NCBI GenBank assembly: GCA_947396885.1
Contig: OX377204.1
Span: forward strand, 54,857,139 to 54,921,138
Length of the DNA stretch: 64,000 nt
From: Heligmosomoides polygyrus polygyrus
Lineage: Eukaryota > Nematoda > Chromadorea > Rhabditida > Heligmosomidae
Reading direction: 5' to 3'
Shown here: positions 10,588 through 20,336 of the stretch, in pieces
How the letters are laid out: every line of letters begins with the position of its first letter
How positions within the stretch are numbered: position 1 is the stretch's first letter
Program-made: the position numbers and the translations under genes
The notes under the pieces: model-generated
Told to the model about the DNA's origin: nothing
Databases searched by the model: none
Seen by the model: the letters and a program-made list of their open reading frames with translations, nothing else

Positions 10588-11575
10588 AGCTGCGAGCTAA
10601 TGCTTTCATCCGAGCGATTCCCGGATGTCCCGAGTGAAGCTGCCGGAGAACGCGTTGCTGCACTGACGTCGGTGCGACGACTCGTTCAGCAAACATCAGA
10701 CATCCGTCCTGCACCGAGAGTGAGTTGCGGCGATTGAAAAAGCATTGGAGCGCTGGATCCTGAATTGTTGATGGCCAAGTCGACATTATATACTTCATGA
10801 CGAGTTGGAGACGTTGATCACTGTTGGTCGCTGTCCTTATGTCCTTCGATGTGACTGGAAGTGCTCGAATCGCATTGGAGAGGAGAACGGCTACTTCCAA
10901 ATCCACCGATATGGCTGCTATGACTTGATCCTCACTTGACGTTGCTTGATTTGCGATGAGTCTAGATAGGGCATCTGCTTGTCCCAGTTGTGCGATGGAG
11001 CGGTGCTGGATCGTGAAGTTGTAGGCTAGCAGTGTCGTTGCCCATCGTTGGAGCCTACTGGCGGTGTAGATCTGAATTCCCTTCTTCGAGCCAAAGATAG
11101 CCAGAAGAGGCGAGTGATTAGTGAGGAGAATGAATTTTCGCCCATGTAACATCCTCTGAAACTTTTGGACGGCGAAGATGAGTGCTAAGCCTTCTTTTTC
11201 GATTTGACTGTAGTTCTTCTCGGCTGGCAGTAATGAGCGAGAGGCATGAGCGAGGCTTTCTCGGATCCGTCGGCATATCGGTGAGAGATGACTGCTCCAA
11301 TTCCATAATTTGAAGCACGTGCAGCAACCACAATGTCTTGGCTGGGATCGTAATGGGCCAGGAGCAGGTCCGAGGCGAGGATTTCCTTGGCGCGTTTGAA
11401 ACTATGGTCACAGGCTGGCGTCCACTGGAATCGCGTATCCTTTTTGAGTAGGGCGTCGAACGGTGCACGTAGACCCATTTCCTTGACGAAGTTGCCGTAG
11501 TAGCTAAGAAGGCCGAGGAACGATCGCAGTTGTGAAAGATTTTCGGGCGGCGGCATTATTTGAAGTGCTTCAATT
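10588..11575 (-). pseudogene. Gypsy RNase H and integrase N-terminus
   Basis: On the minus strand the frame 11556-11185 carries PENLSQLRSFLGLLSYYGNF (end of RT) and SNYGIGAVISHRYADGSEKA (start of RNase H). A shift near 11210 leads to 11152-10588 with QKFQRMLHGRKFILLTNHSP, QRWATTLLAYNFTIQHR and ADALSRLI, the rest of RNase H. The integrase zinc-binding start (VLRQLHSGHPGIARMKALAR) follows and stops at the RTE insertion point. The usual first catalytic Asp of RNase H (D-A-S before the GIGAV strand) reads R-A-S here, which would disable the enzyme even without the frameshifts. A further frame break near 11575 lies in a run of six A. Confidence 0.85.
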
Positions 11576-11638
11576 TTTTCTCGGCTCAGGTCGCCTGCCC
11601 AGCTTGTCGATGACGTAACCGATGTAGTTCATCTGGTG

Positions 11639-12410
11639 CTAGGCGAACATGCATTTCTCTAACCGTACGTGAAGACCAGTGCTTGCCATGTATTGGAAAA
11701 ACGCCTGGAGGTTATGTGAGTGTTCCTCCACATTGCGCCCTACCACGATCACATCGTCAAGATATGCGACGACTCCTTGAATACCGGCTGGTATCGTGTC
11801 CATTATCTGCTGGAATATGGCAGGAGCTGACTTCACAGCAAACGGAAGCCGGTTATATTGGTAAAGTCCTCGATGGATGTTGATAGTCAATAGCTCCTTG
11901 GACTGGTCGTCAACGGGGATTTGGAGATATGCGTCGGCAAAATCGATATGGGAGAAAACACATCCACCATTCAGGGTCTTGAATATGTCCTCGGGTAGCG
12001 GCAGCGGGTACTGATGTAGACTGATGGCATCGTTCAGGCCAGTGGAGAAATCAACGCAGATGCGAATAGAGCCATTTGATTTTCTGACGATCACAATGGG
12101 AGCAGCCCAATTCGAGTAGTTCACTTTTGAGATGACACCGATAGATTCCAGCCTTTCGAGCTCCTTATCGACTGTGGTTTGGGCGGGATAAGGTACTGGC
12201 CGTTTTGGACGGAAGACGGCCTTTGCTCCTGGTTTGAGCTGAAGAGTTGCCGCTGCATGCTTGTAGAGTCCAAGGTCTGTGCTGAATGCCTCGGGAAAAT
12301 GACGTTGAAGCTGAGCCGCTATGTCGTCGTTTGATGCAATGACAGGCGTGTTGAGTGTGTCCTCAGGTTGGCCTGGATCTATGGTAGGTAGAGTAACCAT
12401 CATTGGTACA
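11639..12410 (-). pseudogene. Gypsy reverse transcriptase
   Basis: The open frame carries the fingers and palm of a Gypsy RT. Landmarks are YSNWAAPIVIVRKSNGSIRI, CVDFSTGLNDAISLHQYPLP, FSHIDFADAYLQIPVDD (catalytic Asp of motif A), RLPFAVKSAPAIFQQIMD (motif B) and VVAYLDDVIVVG (YLDD, catalytic Asp pair). The frame stops with TAG at 11641-11643, just after LHVRLEKCMFA. Homology continues beyond the stop (MNYIGYVID). It makes the DNA copy of the element RNA; here it is separated from protease by a frameshift near 12410 and from RNase H by the stop and a second shift. Confidence 0.92.
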
Positions 12411-12675
12411 TCTTCAGATTTGTGATCCATTCCGCTCCTAGCAGATTGGTGTGGGTGTTGGCCACATAGAACGTTCCTGGTGCGGATACGCCCTTGAAAC
12501 TGTAGTTGCATTGTCGTTGGCCTGAGAAATGAATCCGGTCTCCGGAGGCACTTTGAGCGATTAGCTTTGATGGCTCGAGCCTCGGCTTGCCCATGTGACT
12601 CCATGTCTTATGGCTGATGACAGTGATATCCGATGCTGTATCGACTTAGAAATTGACGGCGTGATTGTATACGGT
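12400..12675 (-). pseudogene. Gypsy aspartic protease
   Basis: The minus strand reads VDTASDITVISHKTW near 12600-12645, followed by GTFYVANTHTNLLGAEWI. This is the D-T-A active-site loop and flap-to-helix region of a retroviral-type aspartic protease. A TAA codon sits two residues before the active-site Asp (12646-12648), and the frame ends just inside the RT linker. The protease would process the polyprotein. Confidence 0.8.
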
Positions 12676-13899
12676 GACTGTTGCGTAGCGACGGTAGTGC
12701 TTGCAGTCAGTATTGGATATTCTGATGATTGCGTCCTCTCGTATCCTTTGCTTTGTCGGTCCTTTGCTGTGGCGCATTGAAGATTTATTGTTAATTCTTG
12801 TTCGACCGGTGAGCAGAAGCCGTCTTTGTGGCCCATGATGTGACATTTGGAGCAGATGTGGTTCTGGAATGGGCAGTCTCTGACGAAATGCAAGGCTCCG
12901 CAGTTCTAGCATGGCGACGGTGGCGTCTTGTGAGAGTTGCTTCGTCGGGGACGTCGAGAGCGGTTGTGGTCGTGGTCGGACTGCTGTCGTCAGTGGGGAA
13001 TGTAGAGGGATGCTGAGGCTGGAGTCGATTCGGGTTGTCCCTTGGTGGCCTGGACTGTTGGCCTGCCATCCTCTATCATTCGAGTGTCGTGGCGAAGATT
13101 CAAGAGTCTCTTGCACTCTTCCGTAAGCGTCTGGACGGTGCAGTTTGGATCGGCCTCAATCTTGTCCAGCAGCTTTAGTCTGATGAAAGCTTCGTCGCTT
13201 GATTGCAGACCGCAGACGAATATCAGGCATTTGAACTGGTCCTCGTTGCATTCAGACATCTTGAATTTGGCGCACTCCCGGTTTACGCGTCCTGCGTACG
13301 TGGCAAAATCGTCACCTGGGTCCTTCACCAACTTCATGCAAGCGTACCGGGCGCTTAGGGGCGACTGTGATGGCCCGAACAGCTCCTTTAGTGTGGCCAC
13401 GGTCTGCTTGAAAGAGACGTCCTTGGGGTTCTAAGGTAGAATGTAGCTGGAGTATCTTTCGTAGGAACCGGCGTCCAGTTTGTGTAGCAGCAGGCGTACT
13501 CGAGTGGGCTCGTCGAGACCGGTAGCGTCCACGTTGAAAACGTCGTCGTATCGACGATATCACGATTCGAACGTCTGGGACCGTATGCTGTTCTCTCCCC
13601 AACCGTCCCCGGCCGGGTATGAGGCGGTCTCCGCCCACATCCTCGCTATGCACATCATGCGCCATCGATTTTTCGCGCCGTCCCCGTCCCCGAGTCGGGC
13701 GTGAATAGCATACGGCCCCAGATCCGCATCGGGGTCATAGACGAACGGAGCGATCCGCCCGGCGAGGGCACCGAATTGCCTCGCCGGATCGTGTGGTGTT
13801 GGTTGGAGCGGGTGGTGACGACGTGCGAGTCCTTCGACGGCAGTTGCTAGGGCTCTCAGCAACCGCTGGAACTAACTGCTCGTCCATCATGGTGGCCAT
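12675..13899 (-). pseudogene. Gypsy gag with capsid-like region and zinc knuckles
   Basis: The likely start is the ATG at 13897-13899 in a good context (GCCACCATGATGG), followed by a frameshift within about 15 bases. The gag body reads FESWYRRYDDVFNVD-like sequence near 13540-13570, then LFGPSQSPLSARYACMKLVK and DDFATYAGRVNRECAKFKMS, and EDQFKCLIFVCGLQSSDEAF. It ends in nucleic-acid-binding knuckles (CGALHFVRDC and CSKCHIMGHKDGFC near 12850-12900). Three in-frame stops are visible: TGA near 13558, TAG near 13430 and TAG at 12906-12908, the last inside the first knuckle. A 145 bp TIR element interrupts the N-terminal third. Gag would package element RNA. No function remains here. Confidence 0.85.
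13576..13720. mobile_element. 145 bp MITE-like insertion inside gag
   Basis: Ends TGGGACCGTATGCTGTTCTC (13576) and, on the other strand, TGGGGCCGTATGCTATTCAC (13720) form a roughly 20 bp terminal inverted repeat. The flanking gag sequence reads straight across if the segment is removed, which shows it is an insertion. The inserted DNA happens to keep the gag frame open without a stop. Superfamily not assigned. Confidence 0.7.
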
Positions 13900-13943
13900 A
13901 TCCAGACGACTGGGAGTCGATAAGTCGGCGTGGCAGTCCTGCT

Positions 13944-13958
13944 GGATCCTGATCGCCA
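13944..13958 (-). other. Primer-binding site of the Gypsy element
   Basis: Two bases after the 5' LTR end, in element orientation, lies TGGCGATCAGGATCC. It begins with the TGG expected to pair with a tRNA CCA end. The tRNA partner was not identified. Confidence 0.65.
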
Positions 13959-13960
13959 GT

Positions 13961-14158
13961 TGTTATGTCTGGCGGCGGCGACGTTGGACGCTGGACGGCT
14001 GGCTTATTAGAACCGTTTATTAGCAGAATAATCGTGAACCAAACATGAGCAATAGGGGTCGCTTATATACAGCGATTTTCCCGCTCGTGGCGGGTGCATT
14101 GTAGCCAAAACCGCGCCAATGAAGATCAACAGATGTTTGTTTGACTTTCTATGTAACA
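13961..14158 (-). repeat. 5' LTR of the Gypsy element, with promoter and poly(A) words
   Basis: A 198 bp LTR. In element orientation it contains GCTGTATATAAGCGAC, a TATA-box-like word, followed about 45 bases later by CTAATAAACGG, a poly(A) signal. This places the R region between them. It is flanked by the GACAG target duplication on the outer side. Confidence 0.92.
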
Positions 14159-14800
14159 GACAGTTTATGGGACAACATGAAACTGGAACAAGGTCGATGA
14201 AAACCCAGGACTTCAATGCGACGATGTGGAATAACGAGGTTCTCACCATGTAGCGCGTACTGCTAGAGGAAGAATCATTCAATACAAGGCTGTGTGGTTT
14301 CTGGCACAGGTCATACCCGCCCACTTTTTCATATTTCTCGTTAAGGAAGTCCCCTTTCGTGTCGATTTTGAATCACAAGGCACTGGCCATACAATTACAA
14401 CCTGAACATCCATTTTTTGAAGTTCAATGTCTTTGAATTAAGCGCTCAGTGAAAACGAAAGAAAAAATGTGTCCCGAAGTGCACTGAAACTGTTTTACCA
14501 GAGTTTTCTAAAGATGATAGCCTAACAGTCCCTACATAGCATTGCTTGCTGCCTTCTAGCTCATCGACATTAGAAACCCATTTCTAATGCTAATCCGAGG
14601 CCTCAAGGCTGGACAAGGGAATAACAACCGCTGTAAGCTCAACGAGGAGAAAATTGTCAAGGCTTAGCAGCGGAGGTACCGTTTCTTCGACTTTTACAGG
14701 GGCAGATATATCGAGAGGTATATGTTACAGAACGTCTACAGAGCATTAACTGTGAACTACCTATTACCACCGAGAAACTACTCCATGACTAAAAATTGCT
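14159..14800. other. Intron sequence, nothing recognised
   Basis: Between the Gypsy 5' LTR and the decayed mariner I see no coding motif, terminal repeat or tandem repeat. Confidence 0.4.
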
Positions 14801-14819
14801 GGAGCTAACTACATTCTAT

Positions 14820-16310
14820 TAGGCATCCTGTAACCTTAGCAGCGCTTTTAGGACGGACTGTCCTTGCGAACGAACGCTGAGGCTCTGTTTCGAAAAACCC
14901 GCCTCTAGCGATTATGATCTCGAAGAAAAACCGGGTGGCGGGCGCAGGCCATCGCTTGACGATGAAGTTTTGGGGAGAGTCGTCGAAGCAATACATATGC
15001 GTTAGCAGAGGACCTTGGCGTACATCATAGTATGGCAGCAAAACATTTGGCGAGAATCGGCAAGGTGAAGGAGATGTCGAAGTGGGTTCCTCATTAGCTG
15101 ACCGATGAGCAGCGTCTGGCACGTTTCGACACTTGCTCCAAATAGCTAGTTCGCTTAAAAAATGAGCCTTTTGTAAGCCGTATTTAGATGAAAATGAGTC
15201 CTTTACGATAACAGGAAGCGGAAGACTTGTCTGGATAGATAAGAATGATCCTCCAGCGTATTTTCCTCAACCTAACCTTCGTCCTAAAAAGTTACGTTTG
15301 CTTTGTGGTGGTGCTGTAAAGGTGAAATCCACTACAGCTTTTTGCAACGTGGTCGGCAGCCACAACAGTCATACTGCTGTGATTTAGGCCTAATGGATGA
15401 GAAGTTGAAGAAATTGTGGCCGCCAGTGTTGAATGGAGGGGGCCGCTCGTGTAGCAGGACAACGCAGGGCCACACACCTCACAAATCACTCGGCGAAAAT
15501 TGACCCAATTAGGTATCGAAATTCTCCATCACCCACCATATTCTCCCGACCTTCCCCCACTGACTATTATTTATTCCGACTCTTGAATGTCATTTGCGTT
15601 AAAAACAAATCACTAATTTAGCGATGTTGAATGTGCGGTCCTTGATTTCGTTAATTCCTGTGATCTTAGTCTTTATTTCTCCGTTCTTCCTGCCCTAACA
15701 TACGCCTCAGAGAACTGGGCTAGACGAAAGCAGGATGAGCACGCGATCAGCGTCGCGCAGCGTGGAATCGAGAGGACGATGCTCGGAGTGACACGACTCA
15801 CGCAAGTGAGAGAAGGCCTCCGGAGTTCCGAGCTTCGCTGACGTTCGAAGATCAGAGACGCTGTCGCGTGGGCCAAGTTGTCGAAAATTAGGTGGGCCGG
15901 CCACGTAATGCACTTCGCAGACACCCGCTGGACGAGAGCCGTTATCGATTGGATTGCGCGGGATGTCAAGAGAACACCAGGACGCCCACCAACGCGTTGG
16001 TCGGACTTCTTCGTAAAAGCCCTGAACGACCGCTATGACGCTCTTCGTGTCCCTCGAGCGAGGAGGATCCATTGGAGCACTCTGGCACGCGAGAGGGACG
16101 AATGGAGACGCTGCTGGCGCCCGCTCGAACAAGTCGATGACCAGCGGGACGACAGGTGATACAGGTGATAGTTTTTATTGTAAAGGATTAAATTCATTAC
16201 CTGCTTGTTGGCAAAAATTATAAATTTTGGTGGTTTTATATCGAATAATAAAGTTCAAGCTGAGTTATAGCAATTTGAAGTGAGCGGTTCATTTCGACGA
16301 TTAATTTTAC
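14820..16310 (+). pseudogene. Decayed mariner transposase split by an RTE insertion
   Basis: In order the plus strand shows SSDYDLEEKPGGGR (end of the DNA-binding domain), SKWVPH with TDEQRLARFDTCSK (linker before the catalytic core, near 15070-15145), WIDKNDPPAYFPQPNLRPKK, CKGEIHYSFLQRGRQ, DNAGPHTSQIT near 15450, and HPPYSPDLPPTDYYLFRLL near 15540. The C-terminus DVECAVLDFVNSCDLSLY is cut by the RTE copy at 15678-16169 and resumes as SFYCKGLNSLPACWQKL at 16170. Many stops and shifts. The right terminus may be the ACACCCTAATA near 16311. Strongly diverged from the mariners at 1040 and 40186. Confidence 0.8.
15678..16169 (+). mobile_element. RTE retrotransposon, copy 2 (5'-truncated)
   Basis: Only the last 490 bp of the RTE family is present: the end of the RT protein ([36 protein letters not shown]) and the GATACAGGTGAT tail. 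The flanks AGTCTTTATT (15668-15677) and AGTTTTTATT (16170-16179) are a 10 bp target duplication with one difference. The site lies inside the mariner transposase C-terminus. 5' truncation is the usual result of incomplete target-primed reverse transcription. Confidence 0.92.
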
Positions 16311-16757
16311 TACACCCTAATATTATAGTGTCTTATAGTGCCAGCCCCCCCCCCCCTCCCCAATAGAAGAGGCACCCTCACGACCTGTGCCACAATTGTA
16401 CAACATTTTGCAACTTCTTTGAATTCTAAATCATCCTACCATATTTATCATAATTTTGACATTACATGCTAATTAAATTAAAGGAGCTATGAAACTACGG
16501 AACAAAATGCCTCAAACCAGGGAGACGAACTAAAGTGTAGTGCGCCAAAAGCAACAGCAGCATGTCGCAGTGCAATGCAAAGCGTTACTTACGTTGAGAG
16601 AACACTTGTGGAAACGCACTCAGCACACTGGAAGCTTGATTAGTATCCCCACCTGTAGAGTTGGCTGCTGAAAACAAGTTCTATAGAAAAGGAACGCAAC
16701 ACATGAAAACAGCAAAACACTATGGGAGGGATAGAACTCCGCTTTTGTCTCACATAC

Positions 16758-16848
16758 CTCCCATTTCGACGTCCTCGCCTTCGTCGCTGCTGGATGAGTT
16801 ATCCTCGAAGTCACTAGGATTCGACCTCTCTATTATCCAGTTCACTGC
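16758..16848 (-). CDS. UBA-Pth2 gene, exon 2: end of UBA domain and acidic linker
   Basis: After the acceptor TTATTGCAG the minus strand reads AVNWIIERSNPSDFEDN then SSSSDEGEDVEMG and ends at a GTATGT donor in phase 1. AVNWII completes the third helix of the UBA domain begun in exon 1. The following serine and acidic stretch is a flexible linker before the hydrolase domain. The exon is 91 bp. Both junction phases fit the neighbours: phase 0 with exon 1 (17555-17653) and phase 1 with exon 3 (5154-5260). The intron to exon 3 runs 5261-16757 and holds the Gypsy, RTE and mariner insertions. Confidence 0.85.
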
Positions 16849-17554
16849 CTGCAATAACTCGTCTATCCAGTTGCACAATTTCAGCGTACTTAATAGAAGC
16901 ATTGAACAATGGTAAGTCATTAACGTATATGGCTGGCTTTCATCGCTCCGAAATCGGCTGCTGCTGTTGGTTCCGCCTCTTTTATCAACGCCTTCTTCTC
17001 TTTCCACTATGTTATCATTCGGTCCTCCTAGGATAGGCTCATTTCGATATACAGCCTACCTGTAGCCTTCCATTTTTCTATCGGTGTCCCAGCCCCACCG
17101 TAGGACTGCGCTAGTTTAGCGAACTTAATAAGAAAAATGCAGATAGAACTCAACGACCTAGGAGTGACCCCCTAGGCGGTATGACGATCCATGGATATTT
17201 GTTGAGGCAGAAAATAAGAGATGCCTGCTTCGCAATGTGAGATATTTCCAGAAAAGCAAGCACGTCGTTGAGCGGGCGGGATGACTGGGCGGAAAACGGA
17301 AGAACTCACTGTGGCGATGAGGACACTCCTCAAGCAACTAACCGCCGCCACGTCACTGCCAGCTGGCGGGACGGCCGAAGCCGGATCGCGCGCAGGTCAG
17401 TTGCAGGGAATTTCGGAGGGAGCCTGCTGTGATTTCGCAATTCCGTGGTGTTGTTTGCACATCAATATTCTGTTAGATTTCTCCCCTACCGGCGGCGCCC
17501 GAAAGTCCCATTGATTGACAAGGAGAGACAGCACGAGTTCATCTAAGAGCATAC

Positions 17555-17653
17555 CTCTTCAACACCGCTGTTTCCCGTACGAATAAGGGCGAGACGTGCT
17601 GTAAAGTCGTCGAAGCCTAGATCCAGGAGTTGCGCGTACAGTTCGTTGCTAAT
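17555..17653 (-). CDS. UBA-Pth2 gene, exon 1 seen: ubiquitin-associated domain
   Basis: The minus strand after TTACAG reads ISNELYAQLLDLGFDDFTAR then LALIRTGNSGVEE, ending at a GTATGC donor. The L-x-x-L-G-F-D-x-x-x-A-x-x-A-L-x-x-T-G-N pattern is a UBA domain, a small three-helix ubiquitin-binding fold. Joined by phase to exons 2 and 3 it gives a UBA domain N-terminal to a Pth2 peptidyl-tRNA hydrolase domain. From general knowledge such a fusion is plausible in nematode Pth2 proteins, but I could not check it. The start codon and any earlier exon were not found; the reading frame upstream of the acceptor is open but shows no motif. A role linking release of stalled nascent chains with ubiquitin binding is inference. 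Confidence 0.85.
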
Positions 17654-18479
17654 CTGTAATCCAACATGTGGCGATCGTGAAAGCAGAAGGCATAAAAACG
17701 TTGAAAATACAAACGTCCTACTAACACAGCGCAGTTTCGACAATAACACGGGCCAACCTCATCACATTCAAAGCAGGCTGATAAACCGCCTTTCAACCGA
17801 GTGGGTATAGCAACACCTGGGTCGCTATTACCAGTCATCTGGCTCCTAATTGTCCATAAATTGAAAGTGTCCAATAGTTCAATCAATAGCCCGTATTGAG
17901 GCTCTTGGCGCCTCTCCCAGAGTTTTTTTAAATGTTGATCACGTAACGTGTAATCTCATCAAATAACGGTCAAACATTCTTGAAAAAACGAGTCTGGAGA
18001 AGAAGGAGGTGGTGTGTTCCCTGATGGTATACGTAACGGTACACGTCTATACCGTATCTGAAAAGACAGCGCCGGAAAATTCGAGGCGGAAGAATAACGT
18101 TTGCTATTGGATCTATTTCACACAATACCGTGCGAGATAAATATAGAGCGAGACACCCATCCCACCGATAAAATACCCGGTTTTCATACAACCAGAATCA
18201 CTCGACTTCTGCACAGGCGAGATTAGCTGGTCAGACAAGCATTTTCTCCTCAATCTCATTTGGCTCGTTTTCTCAATGCAGTACGTTATAATACACAAGT
18301 GCTCCGTCACGCCTATCGGCGTTCCTGGCACTTGCGCGCTTCGCGCGATGTTGCAGTATCACTAAGCTAAGGAGAATCACATCAAGTTAGCTGCTCTACT
18401 TGCACAGCTTTCTTCCCTACCTAGGAGCACAAAAGGCTCGCATTACGTATAGTATATGGTGTGATAGGGCGATCTTTTG
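17654..18479. other. Upstream region of the UBA-Pth2 gene, nothing firm
   Basis: A minus-strand open frame at 17617-17886 is Cys-rich but shows no domain. The missing first exon and promoter of the UBA-Pth2 gene should be here or further right, but I cannot place them. Confidence 0.35.
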
Positions 18480-18730
18480 GTTCCCCACTACTGGTCTTCC
18501 CCTATTGAAACCGTCCCCCATTACTGCTACTGGTCCCCTCACTGATCCACCCTAAGCGGATGATGTTTTCGGCACGTCTATCTGAATCCCCAAACACGCA
18601 GAGCGAAGCCTTTGGTACGTCCTTTGACTCCCAGGCATGTCACGCGACGTATTCCGCACGTCTTCTAAATCCCTGGCACGTAGAAGACGCCAGGGCATTT
18701 TCCGCGTTCGGTAACTTGATCAGTATCGAT
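18480..18730. repeat. Composite-repeat modules (CCCTACTGGTC and CGTCTTCTAAATCCC types)
   Basis: 18480-18560 repeats words such as CCCCTACTGGT and ACTACTGGTCTTCCCC. 18565-18720 has GGCACGTCTATCTGAATCCC and CACGTCTTCTAAATCCCTGG units. Both match, in the opposite strand, the minisatellites at 55450-56900. Confidence 0.5.
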
Positions 18731-19880
18731 TGATGGTAATCAATACTTCAAAAACGAATTTCAGATTTGTGTTGAGTGACCTCGACTGCCTCCAGGGCTA
18801 AAGTTTTAAACCGCCTAGACGACATCCAGAAAAAATCTATAGCTTTATCAATATCCATTGATGGCGATCGATACTTCAAAAGCGAATTTCAGATTTGTGT
18901 TTAGAGACTTCGATAACCTCCAGGGCTGAAGTTCCCAGGCAGGGAGAAGACGTCTGGGTGTTTTTCGCTATTTTCGTGTTTAGGTAATTGACCCCCCCCC
19001 CATTTCCTCCCGCCCACTAACTAAATCCACACAAAAAATCGATAATATGGCCCAAATGGATTGATGGCGATGGACATCTCAAATGTGGACTTCACGCTCG
19101 CCTTCAGCGACATCGACTACCCCAGGACGGAAGTACCGGACCGCAAGAAGGATATCCACAAAAAAATCGATATTCAGCCATGATTTTCGAAACTTCACGC
19201 ACCAAGGCACACTGCACGTTAAAGAGTGTAACCGTACATGGCGCGTTATTAAAACCTGGATTTTGGTAGGGTATCAGCGCCTTTACTACATAAAAAACGG
19301 TAATACCGGTCGATATCGATTTTGAGGAAAGTTTCGGACCGAAAGAAAGATTTCCACAAAAAATCGACAACACGGGTCGATATCAATTGATAGCGACCGA
19401 TACTTCAAAAATGAACTTCAGATTTCGAGTTCAGTGACGTCGATTAGCCCAGGGGCGGGGAGATCGGAGCGCAAGAAAGACATCCACAAACAAATCGTAA
19501 ATGCGGCTCAAAATGGAATGAAGGCACTCGACACTTCAACAACGGAATTCAGAGTCGTATTCACCAACCACGATCCCCTAGGACTGAAGTTTCAGGACGC
19601 CTGCACGACATTAACAGAAAAATCGATAATATCGATCGATATCGATTGGTCGACTTCAGATTTGTGTTCAGCGAGCTCGATTATCCCCAGGGCTGATGTT
19701 TCAAGGCGCTTGCACGACATCCACAGAAAAATCGATAATATCGATCGATATCGATTGGTCGACTTCAGATTCGTGTACAGCGACCTTGATTACCCCAAGG
19801 GTTGATGTTTCAGGGCGCTTGCACGACATTAACAGAAAAATCGATAATATCGATCGATATCGATTGCCTCCCCCTGCTGT
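18730..19880. repeat. 109 bp tandem repeat with ATCGATATCGAT palindromes
   Basis: The clearest units start at 19623, 19732 and 19841, spaced exactly 109 bp. Each contains TCGATAATATCGATCGATAT, a GACTTCAGATT word, a GATTxxCCCCAGGG word and GCACGACAT. Older units with the same word order run back to about 18730 with lower identity. Inverted-orientation copies of the same units occur at 46600-47365. Open frames in this stretch are products of the repeat. Confidence 0.85.
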
Positions 19881-19904
19881 GAACACCTCCCGTCGATGAT
19901 CATC

Positions 19905-20336
19905 TAAATGCCCATGCACGGTCGTCGACGTGTTCGGCACGTCTACGGCATCGCCATGCAGGGTTGCCGAAGTGTTCGGCACGTCTACGGCAGCGCCAGG
20001 CACGGTTGCCAACGTGTTCGGCACGTCTACGACTCGCCATGCACGGTTGCCGACGTGTTCGGCACGTCTACGGCTCGCCATGCAGGGTTGCCGACGTGTT
20101 CGGCACGTCTACGGCTCGCCATGCACGGTCGCCGACGTGTTCGGCACGTCTACGGCTCGCCATGCAGGGTTGCCGACGTGTTCGGCACGTCCACGGCATC
20201 GCCAGGCACGGTTGCCAACGTGTTCGGCACGTCTACGACTCGCCATGCACGGTTGCCGACGTGTTCGGCACGTCTACGGCATCGTCAGGCATGCTTGCCG
20301 ACGTGTTCGGTGCATCTACGGCATCGCCAGGCACGT
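19905..20336. repeat. 41-43 bp minisatellite, about ten units
   Basis: The unit is built from GGTTGCCGACGTGTTCGGCA followed by CGTCTACGGCTCGCCATGCA. Most units are 41 bp and some 42-43 bp. No stop codon occurs in any forward frame of the unit, so all three forward frames are open for 124 to 163 codons. The encoded peptides are simple Arg/Ala/Ser-rich repeats with no domain, so I do not call them genes. The right flank (20340-20435) ends with GCTTAGCCCGTTATTATAGA, the shared end of the composite family also seen at 46610 and 47045. Confidence 0.85.

Larger units (their letters stand above)
5821..14158 (-). mobile_element. Gypsy-type LTR retrotransposon, full structure but inactivated
   Basis: Two LTRs (5821-6014 and 13961-14158), each starting TGTTA and ending TAACA, enclose gag, protease, reverse transcriptase, RNase H and integrase in the Gypsy order on the minus strand. 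The five bases GACAG directly flank both ends (5816-5820 and 14159-14163), a perfect target duplication. Comparing the LTRs by eye gives about 11 substitutions and one 4 bp indel over roughly 194 aligned bases. The element is therefore not recent. The gag and pol reading frames contain several stops and frameshifts. An RTE retrotransposon interrupts the integrase and a small TIR element interrupts gag. The RT sequence resembles the nematode K02A2.6-like Gypsy polyproteins. It sits in an intron of the UBA-Pth2 gene, in the same transcriptional orientation. Confidence 0.93.
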
